Below, piece by piece: positions 51,019 to 64,000 of a stretch of 64,000 nt of DNA. Every line of letters starts with the position of its first letter. The first letter of the stretch is position 1. The position numbers and the translations under genes are program-made. This stretch comes from Aptenodytes patagonicus. Its lineage: Eukaryota; Chordata; Aves; Sphenisciformes; Spheniscidae. A model generated the notes under the pieces. The model saw only the letters and a program-made list of their open reading frames with translations, ran no database searches and was not told where the DNA came from. Location: contig NC_134949.1 of the NCBI RefSeq assembly GCF_965638725.1, positions 124,494,294 to 124,558,293 on the forward strand. Reading direction: 5' to 3'.

Positions 51019-53689
51019 CTAAGTCAACACACAGCTTCTTCCTGTATTACTGGCATGAAATCGCTATTAATCAATAAAATTATCACCCTTGTTCTTTGCT
51101 CACCTATTAGACGCACAACACAAAAGTCAAATGATGCCAAGCATCCTCGATTTATTGCTAAATAGAAACACTTTGAAGGAAAACTCTTTCTCGTTTCCTA
51201 TCTATCAGGTCATCCTATCTACACCCATATTTAAATTCTGCAAGACGTGTTCAAGCAGATCTTTCTTCCCCCTGCCCCCCTTTACAGTTTAATAAATGAG
51301 GTTTCTTATACACCAGGAAAGATCTTCTGGGAGATAGCAGATATAAATGAGGAAATGGTTTCGCTTGGGGGTTTCAGTCAACAAGATGAGCAGAGAAAAT
51401 GAGCTATTTTTTCTATCAATTGCATTGCTTGGGGAAAGTATTAAATAAGTATAAGGAGTTTAAAAAAACCCAACATTTTTCAGAAAGAACCAGACCTGCT
51501 CTTGTTGAAGGAAAGGTGGCTTTAGTGTAATATATACCAAGAGCAATTCAAGCACATTTCCATAGAAAATCAATGTCTTGCTGATACTGAGACAGGGAAT
51601 TGTGTGTCCTACTCCCAGTAACATAAAACATACAGTACTTCAGAACATGATTGCATTTTAATTCAATATACCTGTGGCCTTTAATTCAACTGTGCCTTTT
51701 TCTCTAACTGTATGGGCCTACACAGTGTTCCCCCGTAAGTGTCTTACAAGAATTTAAAAACCAGAAATGACAGTAACTGCCTTTTTTTTTTTTTTTTGGC
51801 TTCCCAGCATTTTGAGATAAATAGCTTCATTATGTTTATGTGCAAGAAAGAAGAGTTTACTGAGGAGAAGAGTGGTTTAATTGAATGGGTTTTGCATGAA
51901 GCTGAGGACCTGATGAGGTCTGGGGTAACTGTTGTCTTTTACTGGAAACCCTTCTGCACTCTGGGGCTTGTTCCTGCAGGAATTTCAGCTCTTGAACTCC
52001 TAATTTTCTCCCTTCTGCCTAACTGCTATCATTCTGCTGCCAGGCTGTGAAGGGAAAAGGCTTCTGCTGGCTCTGCCTAGATGCTTGGCTCTGAATATTG
52101 TAGCACTGATGTGATGTTGTACCATCGGTTTACGGAGATGCTCCTCCTGAACAGTCAGGGCGTTGACCTGCATGTTGCCGGTGCACCCTGCAATGGCCAC
52201 AGTTTACATTAATGTGCTGCGGCAACTGCTGTGCAGGCTCAGGTGTGGGTTGCCCAGTCCTGCTGTGGGTGGTGACCTTCAAGCAGAGAGCTGGGAGCAA
52301 GCAGCCTGGGTTGGGAAGCACTTCATTACCCTGATCTCCGGTTGCCTCTGAGTACCTCTTGCCTGGCTGGGAAATGGCGTCATAAACCCATCAAAACTCC
52401 TGCTTGACACAGCAGTCCTGTCGCTGGCACCCCACGGGCTTGGGTGTCTCCACTTGGCACTGCCCTGCACAGTAGACCCAAACCCTTTCATGTAGAGGAG
52501 CTACCAGGGAAGCCTGGGCTCTTGTCCAGAGAGAGGGTTGCACAAGGGGCTGCTCTTGGTGGATCAGTATGGCTCGAAGAGCATTTTAGTCTCTCATTCT
52601 CAGAAATATGTGCTACATAGCAGATCATCTGTGGAGTCTCACAGCACCTGTAACTTTTTCAAGATGTGCAAACTCATCCCTGTGGAGAAAGATCACAGAC
52701 CCTTGTAAAGTTTTAGGGCTGCCTGAAATACCCGGGGAAAAAAAATGGGTTGGAGACTGGTTGTCTCTCCTTCTGGCCGGCGCCACTGCCAGCCAAGCCT
52801 CTGTTCAGCCCCATAGCCTTTTCTATGTTAAAAGAAAGGCTCAAAGGCCAACAGTAGCATGGAAACCTGATAGCAGGTCTGTGTTTAAAGACTCTGCGTT
52901 CCATCCTGTGTCACTTTTTCAGTTTGCTGCTGTGTCTAAAGAGAGCATTATTCAGGCTGATGGTAGCGGCAGCACTGGAAGTCGTGTCACAAGGCAGTCA
53001 GTTCTCAATGAACTTACCCCAGTTGGTGACAGTGTGCCTACTTGCATTATCATTAATGCTATGTAACGTACGATGAAACAAACACAATAAAAAGGCACTG
53101 CAGGAACTTTGTGAGGCAGACTTAAGCCAAAGCCAGCAAATTTGAAGTTAAGGCTTCACACTTTACGCTTAACTCTCTATTGTGCCTAAGGAAATTTCAG
53201 TCCACAGGAGCTAGCACATCACTGCAGTAATAGACCCCTCAAATACTTATGAACAGCCTATGAAGGCTCTGGCTTTTGAGGCTTTAATGCAGTGTATGTT
53301 AGACTAGTAATGCTGTTTTAATGTGGTTCATTATCTTTAAGGCATTATGAGTATTTTGCTTTCCCCTCCCAGTTAGAGCCTGGCATGAACACAGAGACAG
53401 AGTGCAGGTGTCCCCTGTTGCCTTTGAGAATATACCTTACTTCTGACCTTGCTGTTAAAGGCAACCATGTCCTAGACCTCCCTGCCTGAGCATCTCTTAC
53501 CAGAAATGGTAAAGTGTACTAAAAACCATAACATGGCTGGGAGGGGACACAGGTGCTGATTTTATTAGTGGCATCAGGAGAAATTTGAAGGGACATCCCC
53601 GTCCAGGGATGCCTACCAGTCATACTCTGCACCCACCTAGCCTGCTTTGCATATGGTGTTTATTTCCTATAGAAGTACTTGCTAGTAAT

Positions 53690-53825
53690 GAAGCACCTTT
53701 TATTCATACAACAAATTTTAGTGATGCTTTCAAAATGCTTAGTGTTGATTAAGTCCTTGTGCATCATAACCAGCCTTTACTGTCTTTTACAGTACATGAG
53801 CTGACCCACAAAGAGAGGTAAGAGG
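53690..53825 (-). repeat. Possible ancient SINE/LINE tail remnant
   Basis: The plus strand has gaagcaccttttattcatac, then gctttcaaaatgcttagtgt and a later ttttacagtacatgagctga with cacaaagagag. This recalls old amniote repeat tails of the form 'CACCTTTCATCC...TCAAAGCACTTTAC...TTTTACAGATG...GAGGCACAGAGAGG'. Divergence is high. Confidence 0.33.
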
Positions 53826-55487
53826 CCGCTGTGCTCCCCAGCACGTGGTGGTGGGCTGTCACTGTCACTGTAAGTGGACTTCAAAGACCTGCCCCTTCCA
53901 ACATGGGAGAATTTTTCTTAACCTTGAGAGGTCGCACCAGAGCTGACTTGCATCTGAATATATAAGAGGTCAGCTTTGGACAACCAAACCCAGTGACTGC
54001 ATTTAACCTGCCTCTCTCAGTATAGCATCTCGCTAACACTCTTGCGGACATTTCAATCTCCCTGGGGGCATCTGGCCATTTTGTAAACTCTTCAGACTCT
54101 TTCCAGTGCTGTCATTTCTCAACTCTCAGGCAGTCTCTGAGAGGAAAAATTAAGGTCAAGTTTTTAGTCTGTTTCTCTTTATGCAAGATGCCCTTTTACT
54201 CTTTCCCTCACCCAAATTCTCCTACTGTGAGTCCCAATGAATACCTATATGGGGAGGTTTCTAGGTCAGAATCACAGCCCGTCACCCTCTCCTGGTCTGA
54301 GTTCTCACTCCAGAGTGAACCTTGGGAACAACAATTCCTGAAATAAGTGATCCAAGGATTGTGCATCTGTGTGTTTCCATGGAAATGCTTGATGAATAAG
54401 TTTTAAACACATGGCAGAATCCCTGTTCACCGCTAAGGCTGAGGAACAGCCACATATTGTCAGCGCCTTTGCCGCAAAACACTTTGACTAATTATATTTT
54501 TACTTGATATCAACCCAATTAGCTTACGCTGTTTATTTCATTTAATTTTCCTTTTGGTTATATAAATGGCTGTCATGGTTCCAGGAACAGAGGAGTGAAT
54601 AGCAGCTATCTCACTTGAGAGCTATTTTTACTCTCTCTGCTTTTCTGCGTGACAAAAATATATACATATTATTAATCTGCACTGCAAAAAAATATGTACT
54701 TCTTCTGAATGCTTCCCCCTCTCCCAGTAAACATTGTGTTTGTTTGAACACAATGGCCAGGTAGCAATACCGTGCCAATTTCGGCCAATTTAGAGTATTC
54801 TGTTCAAAATATTTTTTTCAGTGGGTCCTTTAGGCAAATGCATACAACACACATGAGATTTCAGTGACTTGTTTCATTTTCCAGCAAATGACAAGGAGTT
54901 CTCCTAAATAGGTCCCTGAGTAGTTCACTTGTGTTTCATCATAGCAATGTGTACTGGCTATGGCTATATCAGTAAATTAAATGTGCCCAGGCCTATTCTT
55001 TAACATGGAGGCTAAATGGAGTGGTACAGCTCACACTTGTGTTATTGAACTCCTGTTGTTTTCAAAGCAGGGTAGTCTCATACAGTCTGCTTATTAGGAA
55101 TAGTCCGTGTCCCATGCTAACACCTGCAATGTAGCCAGGAATTGTGTGTACTCAGTTCTGCATGGGTCAAAACCATGCCAGGGGCTTTTCTAGGAATTTT
55201 ATCATAGAAGGAATTGGGTGCCAGTGCTCGGGAACATTTTATTTTCTAGTGAATATGCAACCAGTGTTGGTGTCCTGGTCTTGTCTATTCCAGAACAGCA
55301 TTGGAAAGGCACAATCCAGTGTTTCCAAGCACATATTTTTATTTAGAGTCTGTAGAATAATATGAATCTGACAACAAACCGTGAGCTGTACAGGAGATGC
55401 TCTCACAACCTTCATGGCTGTGAATGTAACATCTTACTATAATCCCTAAGCAATCATTTTATCATTAGCAATGTGATTTTTTTCTAC

Positions 55488-55560
55488 TTTGGTAGTGCTT
55501 CAGAGATCTTGTCATGGTACTGTACAAATACAAAGCAAAAGGAGGTACATAAAGGGCATA
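55488..55560 (+). repeat. Possible ancient interspersed repeat remnant
   Basis: The stretch ggtagtgcttcagagatctt then catggtactgtacaaataca and aagcaaaaggaggtac resembles a common amniote repeat ending, 'GTAGCGCCTAGAG...GGCACTGTACAAACACA'. The family cannot be fixed by eye. Confidence 0.3.
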
Positions 55561-58500
55561 CTTGTCTCATTTAAATACTTGTAGCCTGTTTTGATCGTAT
55601 ACTGTATTAGAGTTGTAGGATGACCTGCAAAATAATTAGGAGTTTCAACAGAGAATATTACAAATTATAACTGACTTTTCTGTAACAGAAACCGATATAG
55701 AGAGTCTAGTGAATGTTTCACTGTAATTTAGTAGACTAATTTTATCTCTTGTAACATAGTTGTGAACGGTTTGTATGCAAATTTATTGAAAATTCAGTAT
55801 TTTCAAAAAATCATTTATAATCTACAAATTGTTCTCATGGGCTTTATTGCACATATACAAATGTCGAGCAGACATCGTTTTGACTGTGATTTCTGTCTGC
55901 ATGCAGGTCATTCCCCACTTTCCCAATAGGATGAGAGCAACTTTTAAGTTAAGCAGGTGTTTGCATTTGTAAGGTCCAAGCTTGCCTTTTGTGAACGTTT
56001 TTCAGTATTCATCTCTCATTTGCTGTGATCACAAGCCTCCCTGCCACTGAACTCCTCTGTGGAATATTTGGCAGTACCAGGTGGCTGCTTCTGTTCCCCA
56101 CTGCCTCTGCGAGGTTGTTAGGCTTTGACATCAGGAGAAGAAGGTGTAGCACCGCACGGCACAAGACATTTTCTGCGATGTTCAATACTCTGCTCTAAGT
56201 CTGGGTCTTTCTGTTTCTTCTCTTGCCTGTGATGCAAGGAGAAGTCAGAGAGAGGAAGCAGACGGGGAGCTTTTGAAATGCTTTGCCTGATCTCTGGCTG
56301 GTTTTAGCCACCGTTTCAGAGCTTTGTAAAACCTCAGGTCTGACGAGCACTGAGGGCACAGGAACAGATATTCTTAGAATAGAGGGGGATTTGCCTGTTT
56401 GATGAACTCAGCCTATGTTGCTCTCAGTGAGACCAGGTAATCCGTACTGTGAGACACTGCGTATTACCACTAGATATGAGGAGAAAGAGTCTTGTTTACA
56501 GAAAAAAATGGAGCTTTTTATGATCAGCTAACAATTGTAAGCCGTCATTATCACAAAATGCAGATTTTCTTCTGAAAAAGAAAGGAGTTAGGATGTGGTC
56601 CTGCACTGTTGAAATCAGTGCAAGATTGTCTATTCACTCAGCTGGGAACATTGTCTAGATCTCGTTTTGAAATGTTGAAATACTTAATAAACACTGACTT
56701 GGCAAATTTCTTCAAGAACTAAATTACTTATTTGCACCCATAGAATCATAAATATAATTTCAGGGAGAGCATGCGTGTGATTTACATTTATTTCAGCAGC
56801 AGTTTTCACTAGAAAAGAAATGCAAGTTGAAGTAAATTTATAATTAGAAAAGAGACTGTAAGGATCATACCTTGTTTTTTCACACTACCTGCTTCATCAT
56901 TGCCTTCTAATCCAACTTGATAAAAATAACATTCTACTATTTTCATTTCTTTTAAGCCTGTACAGCTGCAAAAAATCAGCCTAAGTAACGATTTTGCCTC
57001 TATACAGTACAAACATTTCTATTAATTTCTGATTCTTGGCCCATTTATTATGGAGGATGGAAAATGAAGCCGATACGTGAATTTAAAAAAACATGACTCC
57101 GTTTTTGGTAGTCATTTGACCTTGTAGTTTTCATCTTTGATTCTAACCAATTTCGTTACAGAATTTACCACTAAAGGCTCCAGAATGCTGTTTTTACATC
57201 TGCTTTGCTAAATGGAGCTTCATTTGAAGCACAGGGAAGCCAAACAGCCTCGGCTTTGTTACGTATATGGGGCAGTGTAAAAAGGCTACACATTCTGAAC
57301 CTGCAAAGATGTGTGGAGACAGTTCATTATCAACGTCTTCTGCTTTTCATTAGGCTGGGGATCCCAAATTGGATTATGAAACTTGTTTACTACCTGAAGT
57401 CTGAGTGCTTGGAGTCAGTGTTAATTGAGAGCCATCTCTAGTGCAAATGCCTGGCATCGAAAATAGATTTCTGGAATAAGGAGAGTCTGCTGTTACTTAT
57501 CTCTGCTCCTGTCTGATTAGTCTAGTTATACATGATATTTACCAGACTTTTGGCTTCCAGAAAAGCTTGAGCTAGAGGTTCAGAGCAGGTAAGGGTTCTC
57601 CTGAAAGCCTGTGAATCTACACAAATTAACCTATTGTTTTTGATGTCAGCATACATGTTGACCATTGACCCACTTATCTATGTGGGGACTGGGACTAATG
57701 TCCAGAGTGTTTTTTGGGGGCCCAGTCCAGTGCAGTCTAGATGCTATTCTTTTGAGCAGACTCAGCATATGTATGGGCTACTGCTGATATCGCGCATGTG
57801 CTCTGGCTTGTGCCATGTTCTTATTCATCATATTCCCCTGGATGGTACAAGTAATCTCTGTCACAAGCTATATGTTAAATTAACAACTCATTCTTATCCT
57901 TTATGGCAGATGGTCTATCACCCTTATCTAGTGTTCACTACCTCTTCACGCTCAACCTCCCCACTTTTGTTCCCTTGCTTTCATCAGAAAGGCAAAAGCA
58001 AAGATGTTATCACCTTCAGGTAATAAATAGGAAAGTCTGAGAAGGACAAATCTGTAGAGCTACAAAAGGGAGACAAATAGGTGTCCCATGCAATTTCAGA
58101 GAATGTTGAACAATGGAGACTAAGCTCAACATGATGGAGGGAGCAGCAGTTACTCTGAAATCATGGCCTACCAATGGAAGTCTAGACAATGGAGGACTAC
58201 CAGAAAGGAAGAATGAAGAATCCTGGCCATGATAAGTATGCAAGGCTGGCATTAAAGTCAGAGACTCTCACATGCAATTGCTCATAGCAACGTACAAAGA
58301 AGTCAGAGAGGTACTCTATCTCTTTTGAAAAAATCAGACCTCAGTCTCCTTTGCTATAGTGTTCTTGTCCTATCTACAACCAACGCAGAAAACACCCTCC
58401 TCAGAAGCTGTGTTTCTTCTGAGAAGGTGAGAAAGATAGAAAGGATGCATTTTTTGCGCTTGGAAAATGCATACTATTGTCACTGCTGCTGCAAGCAGCG

Positions 58501-59004
58501 GAGCAAGGTCAGTGGCAGAGACAGCCCAGGTGTCCCACCCGAAGTCATGCCACCTGGCAACATCAGACCTTGGCTCATGTCCAGTATTTCCATGTGGCAA
58601 AACTACTGACAACTGCTGTAGTAGGGATAATACGGATCATTAATGATTCACAGTGCTGACAGGCCTTAATAGCTGCAAATACTGGCCACATGCTTTTTCT
58701 GATGCCTCTGCATCAGATGTATGTCTCCCTGAGTTGCTCTAATGTGCCATTGTCTGACGTGTCCCCTGAGAGATTTCTTTTTACAGTTACTCAACTCCAG
58801 CTATTTCTGCCAGTTACTATCATGTGTACTAATGCCAAAATTTTTACTTGTCAGTTGCACTATTTCTTCAGAGATTTACTAAGTACTCAACTTTTCATCT
58901 CTGTGGGGTGTGCCAGGAAAAGGAGAAACCATGAAGGAGTTATACTGACCTGAGTGTTATCAGTTTTAAACTGTTTGTGTTTACATGCTCGAACTGCTAG
59001 AAAC

Positions 59005-59020
59005 AATAAATAAATAAATT
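59005..59020. repeat. (AAAT)n short tandem repeat beside the CR1 3' end
   Basis: Four imperfect AAAT units lie just outside the 3' end of the CR1 fragment at 59034. They could be a chance A-rich target region or post-insertion microsatellite growth. Confidence 0.6.
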
Positions 59021-59033
59021 TAAAACCTGCTTA

Positions 59034-59330
59034 AAATCATAGAATATTTTGGGTCAGAAGGGACCTCTAAAGGTCTCTTGACCAACCCCCTGCTCAACAC
59101 AGGACCCACTTCAAGGTTAGATTACATTGCTCAGGGCCAAGGATGGGAGTTTCCACAGCCTCTCTGGGCCCTGTCCCAGTGCTGCACTTCTCTCATTAAG
59201 GACATTTTTTTCTTTATATTCTATTTGAATTTCCCTCACTGCAGCTTGTGCCCATTGCTCCTTGTTTTCCCCTGTGCACCTCTGAGAAGAGTATGACTTC
59301 ATCTTCTCTGCAGCTTCTCTTTTGCATCTG
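59034..59330 (-). mobile_element. CR1 LINE 3' fragment, short
   Basis: The plus strand reads aaaatcatagaatattttgg then gtcagaagggacctctaaag, followed by accaaccccctgctcaacac and cctctctgggccctgtccca. It ends near cctctgagaagagtatgact. These are successive CR1 3' UTR and ORF2-end landmarks, with a different subfamily flavour from the 14861 copy. The piece starts directly beside an (AAAT)n stretch. Confidence 0.88.
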
Positions 59331-62300
59331 AACTGTTGATTTACAGCTCAGCCTTCCAGGGAAGTTGTGTGAGGGCTGGTTAAGTCCTGGTTTCTCCTCA
59401 TATTTTCCTTACTGATTACATGGAAAAAGAGTATTTTCAAGTTTTGTGAGAAGAGGTGGGGAGAATCAGTTCCTTTTTCTCATGATTTTTTCCCATTAAA
59501 GTTTTCCCAACTGAAAACTCTAGAAACAAAAATTAGCTGATCAACTGAACATTTCATATAGATCGTTCTGACCCATTTAATTCTGCACCTGTAATGTCAC
59601 TGATATCTGGGGAGTGTTTCTGGTTGTTTCTGGAAGGTGAAGTGTAAATAGGAGCTTGGCTGGCCTGTCCAATGCTGATTACCTGTTCTGCTAAATGTTA
59701 GCAAGCTACCCGTCTTGGCTTTGGCCCATGCCAACTAGTGCTCTGAGACAATATGTGGGAATGGTTTGGGAGACAGTATGTGCCAGGGACTGCTCGCATT
59801 AGACAGCATGGATGAGATTGCATCAGGTTCGGCTTCTTTCACTCTCATCTGCCAACACTGTCTCAGCAGTCTTTTCTCCCTCAGACATCTCCCCAGGCCC
59901 TCATGCCACCTCTGTGTCAAGCAACATATAACCTTGGTCTGCAACACAGACCTCATGTTATTTGAGATAATTTGAAGTGGAAAAAAATCACTGTCAATAT
60001 GCTAATTATGCCTTAAAACCAAGAGACATAAAGTCCACACAAGACTCGGGGCCAAGTGCTCTGCAGCATGGCATGGACATCCTGTACCACTTGCTCTCAA
60101 GGTTGCAGAACAATTCCTGGCCTGGTTTTATTTAGCATTGTAAGATGTAGTCAGATTGGTGATGGGCCTGGTGCATATTCCAGCATGTGAAAAGTTTAGA
60201 AATCAAGGCAGGCAGCTGTTGCCCATGTCAAAGTCTATCTGTCCAGTTAGGTCACTACAGAGGAGAGAAATAGACCCTCACAGAAGGACTTGATACTACC
60301 AGCTTTCCCATTTCCATATTGGCGGGAGAAGCCAACCCTTCTCTCTCTTTGCTGTTTTCTACCCCAACTCTATTCCTGTCCTTTTTTCCTCCCCTTCCTG
60401 AAGTAAGGTGGCTTTACTTGAATCTTCATCCTTGGGATATCCAAATACAATTTTTGCCTGCATAGCTGAACAACCTTGAGTCAACTTTGTGCCTGAATAT
60501 TCGTAGAGCTCCTTGGGCAGGTGTCGGAACCATCTTGACTGCTGCACAGACATACTCTGACAGCTTGCTTTGCTTTGATCAATGAATGAATCTAAATATA
60601 AGGCATAGGAAGAATGGAGAAGAATATTTTTGTCAGAAAGGAAGGACTTGATTCAATCAATATGCTGTACCAGTTGACTGAAGCCAATAACTTATGCAAT
60701 GAAGTAAGCCTGCAGACCAAGCACAAGAACTTCTAGTACTTTCCTACAGAAATGGGCAGAAGACGCTATATATTGATACAGAACTTGGACCTGACCAGCT
60801 TAGGGTTAGGGGATCTGAGATGACTTTGGGAGTGCTCACTTTTTCTCTGCAAAACATCACCTGCACTGAGTAAACTTTCCCCAGGTCAAGATGTTTGTTC
60901 ACTGGGGACACCACTTGGCATTGGCACTCTGGGTAGTGTGTGTGTGTGGGGGCTACAATGCAAACTAGCACACACATACACTACCGACTGCTACTTTGCA
61001 GCTCATTTTGCCCACCAGCAGCTTCCTAGTAAAGCAAGGCTTTGGGAGAGCCATTTGAATGCCGTTGGTAAAGACGAGGTGTTTGAGCTAGAAAGAACTG
61101 TCACTTGCTATGTCTGCTTTTTCAAGAAATATGGACTACAGAGAACAGAGTGACTTTGAAGTGCAGATACCTGATTCCTCCTACCCTCCAATTCTTGAAA
61201 GAAGAATGAAAAAGTGTCACAAACTTCCTTCCTTAAATTCTATTTTCCCCCCCTCAGTTTACATCCAGCTGCACCCCAAACAGGCTGCCCCCAGGTCACA
61301 GACATTGCCTAAATATATTGGTTTTCCTTCTGCTATTACTATTGCAGGAAGTTATAGAAGGGGCTGGAAAGACTGGGAAAATGGAAACAGCCAAGAATGT
61401 TTTTTTGTTTTTTTTTTCTTAATCTGGTAATGGAGATTTCTTTCTTGATAACTTCTTTGCAGACAGAGGAGGATTTTGGTGGCTAAATATCAGATAATTT
61501 ATGGGTAAAATATGGATATTTCAGAAAAGCAAGGTGCTCCTCCCTTACAAAAATCAGGCAGGATTTTAATTTAACTTTTTTGCACACTTGAGAAGAAAAA
61601 TTACTAAAATTTTTCTCATAGATGCTGGGGAAACAACATTTCTGTGATTGCTGCTGTCTCTCGTGGTGGTGACTTGGTGGATGTACGCAGTTTTCTGTCG
61701 GTTGAGGTGAGTGACATTGCTCGTTTAGCCTAATATACAAACCCAAACTCTTGCATCCAAACGTTGCCTCACAGATAACATTGTGTCAGAGACCAGGCGG
61801 TTAGCCCTCTTACAATTACTTAGTTTATCTGAACAGCTGCCATGTTCTTTCCATCCCCCTCCTCTTCCATTTCTTATTGCAGTTGATACCGGGAATCTGG
61901 CTGCTTTCTTTAAGCTAAATAATTAGGCCATCGCTAGCTTCATCCCTTTTCCCTGCCAAAAGAAGTCGCAGTGAAATACAAAGACCCAGTTTCTTGCTAC
62001 TGACTTCCCATTTCTACTTTGTGCATTTTATAGACTGCAGAGGAAAAATAACTGAGAAATAAGGCTGGAAGTGACATTTAAAAAGACATTTAGAAAAATA
62101 AATTTTTAAAAAACTCCATAATTTCAGCTGGGTCAATGTTTTGTTTCGGGTTGTGGTATTTTGGTAACCTGGAAGTGGTAAGTACAGAATAGTACTTTAG
62201 CCATGTTTCCTAAGGAAATGAGCCTTATCCATCACTCTGGGCTCCCCCCAATCACTTTTGAAACTTTGGTTGATATTTAGGCTTTTAGATTTCTTTCAGA

Positions 62301-64000
62301 TCTTCAGTTAGATTCTGAAAGGTAGGCATAGCAGCATTTGACAGTGTGTGGAGGTCTCAGAAATACTAAATTCCTACCGGTGTTATGAAAACAGACTGAG
62401 TTGACCACACTATCAGATGCCAAGGAATTTATATAAGAGGGAGCTACAAGAAATGTTTCTTTTTCATGAGTGCTGCTGCTCCCAAAGCTACAGTCAAATA
62501 TTTTTTTCAAATAGCTATTCCACTCAATGTCCCTATGAAGTATCTTCAAAAAAATTTCTCCTGCTTTGTGTGGAGCCTGAAGGGTTGTGTGCTTTTATTT
62601 TCAGGCGGTAAGATTGCAGCCACAGGCTGGATCTGCCTGATGCTCATATTCAATAGAAGGACTTCCACGTTCAACAACAGGTTTCTTTAGGTCAGAGTTT
62701 GTGGCTTTGTCTACAAAGCAAATTGAGTGCAAGAGAATAAAACTGACTCAACTCATGCTTTTTTTTTTTAATAATTTTTTTAGTTGAATCAGAACAAAAG
62801 ATTGAATGAACATATGTTTGGTTTCAATCTAGATTTTTTCTTATCTTTGTTTAATTTGAATGAAAAACCATATACCCTTTCTGCAATGAGCATCAGCTAT
62901 ACAGGATTTTATACCCATTTACATATGAATTTGTTAAAAGATGTATTCAGGCAAGTACAATGTCAGACGCAACATGACTGAAAGTATAAGTCAAAACCAC
63001 AAAAAAATGTTTCCATGTCAACAAATAGCAACTTTTTGTCTTGAAATAAACAATTCAATGGTGTCTAAATTACCATTTACTATGTTATTTCATTTAAGCT
63101 ACATAATAAAGTAAATAGGTCTATAAACTCGTCTGAAAAAAAGGATCAAAGGAGTTGCTGTGAAATTGCTATAATTGCTATAATTCTTATTATCCTTTCC
63201 TACAGGGAACTAGGTAGCAAAAAAGAATTGTAAGCACTGAAATATTTTGTAAATTGGATTCAATTTGACCAACAGGATTTTCCAAAATATTTTAAGAAGG
63301 AAAAGACATATAATTTCAGACTTTCAAAAATGTGGTATTTTGTCTGTAAAATACTGAAGTCTAGGAGCTTTTAGCAACAGTTTCAGAATTCAGATTTTCA
63401 CTCCTTTTTCACAGTAAGATTTTACTTAGCTTTAGGAGACAAAGTTGTTCAAAAGGACTAAATAACCTCAAAATGGAGGGATTATATGAAAGACTTTGTA
63501 ATGCTTATTTTGGGTGAGGTATGGGATTTCTGTTTGTTTTTCTTTGTTAAAAAGTATGTAAAAGTCTTTTTGATTTGCTCTTAATTTTTCCTATAGTTTT
63601 TTTCTAGTCTGACTGAAAATAACCCATCATTCACCAGGATTGTCCCATGCATGAGTCACTAGATCACCAGTTTCCACTCTAAAAATGAGGTACTTTGAGT
63701 GGTAACTGGAACCTTTCTGAAAGACTTGATGGTGCCGGGCTCTCATGTTATCCCAGTTGGCTAGATTGTAAGATCCAGTTTCTGCAAATCTGTTAAGGAG
63801 TCTTGAGTGCATTTGATTCTGCGTGGCTGAATGTAGAGTTTAGTACAAAACCAATACTACTAGTGTGGATTTAAATTTTCTTTCTACAGTATGCATGGTT
63901 GTTACCAGAACAGGCTGAACCAGTATTATGTTTTTTAAATAACTGATGTTTTAGATGGTACATTAACCTTCAGCTAGCAAAGCCCATCTATCTTTACTGG

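Noticed and set aside
52608..53066. 152-codon plus-strand open frame
   Set aside because: No family resemblance and no supporting exon structure.
57634..58023. 129-codon plus-strand open frame
   Set aside because: No family resemblance; probably a chance frame in intron DNA.

Overview
This is vertebrate, almost certainly avian, nuclear DNA. It has sparse split coding sequence, long AT-leaning non-coding stretches, and CR1 LINE fragments whose 3' ends carry the bird-type octamer tail and the 'ttggaagggacctctaaaggtcat' style sequence. There is no bacterial gene density, operon, CRISPR array or phage-like block. The species cannot be named from the sequence alone.

The only host protein-coding gene I can support is KCNJ6 (GIRK2/Kir3.2), a G-protein-gated inward-rectifier potassium channel, on the minus strand. 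Two coding exons are present. The large exon (50040..50960) carries most of the N-terminal domain, both membrane segments, the pore with its TIGYG filter, and much of the cytoplasmic domain. The terminal exon (9493..9818) carries the end of the cytoplasmic domain and the C-terminus ending in ESKV. The two are separated by a 40,221-bp intron (9819..50039) with GT/AG borders in matching phase. The short 5' coding exon, which should supply about eight residues with the start codon, was not found and presumably lies beyond base 64000. Bases 1..9492 are therefore probably KCNJ6 3' UTR and/or downstream flank, and 50961..64000 is the upstream intron.

The rest is intronic or flanking DNA. It holds three minus-strand CR1 pieces (14861..16280, 39627..40225, 59034..59330). 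The first keeps an uninterrupted reverse-transcriptase frame of about 395 codons, broken near its 3' end at a small perfect inverted repeat. There are also several decayed ancient SINE-like fragments (MIR-core-like, and one with tRNA-type A and B boxes), simple repeats, three long C-homopolymers (14, 21 and 16 bases) that would be G-runs in the KCNJ6 pre-mRNA, and a 120-bp pyrimidine tract at the left edge. None of the other open frames resembles a protein family I recognise.

I found no convincing new biological system. The points most worth following up are the near-intact CR1 reverse transcriptase, the transcript-strand G-runs, the possible plus-strand terminal exon near 2450, the tRNA-like SINE head near 45600, and the polyadenylation choice downstream of KCNJ6.
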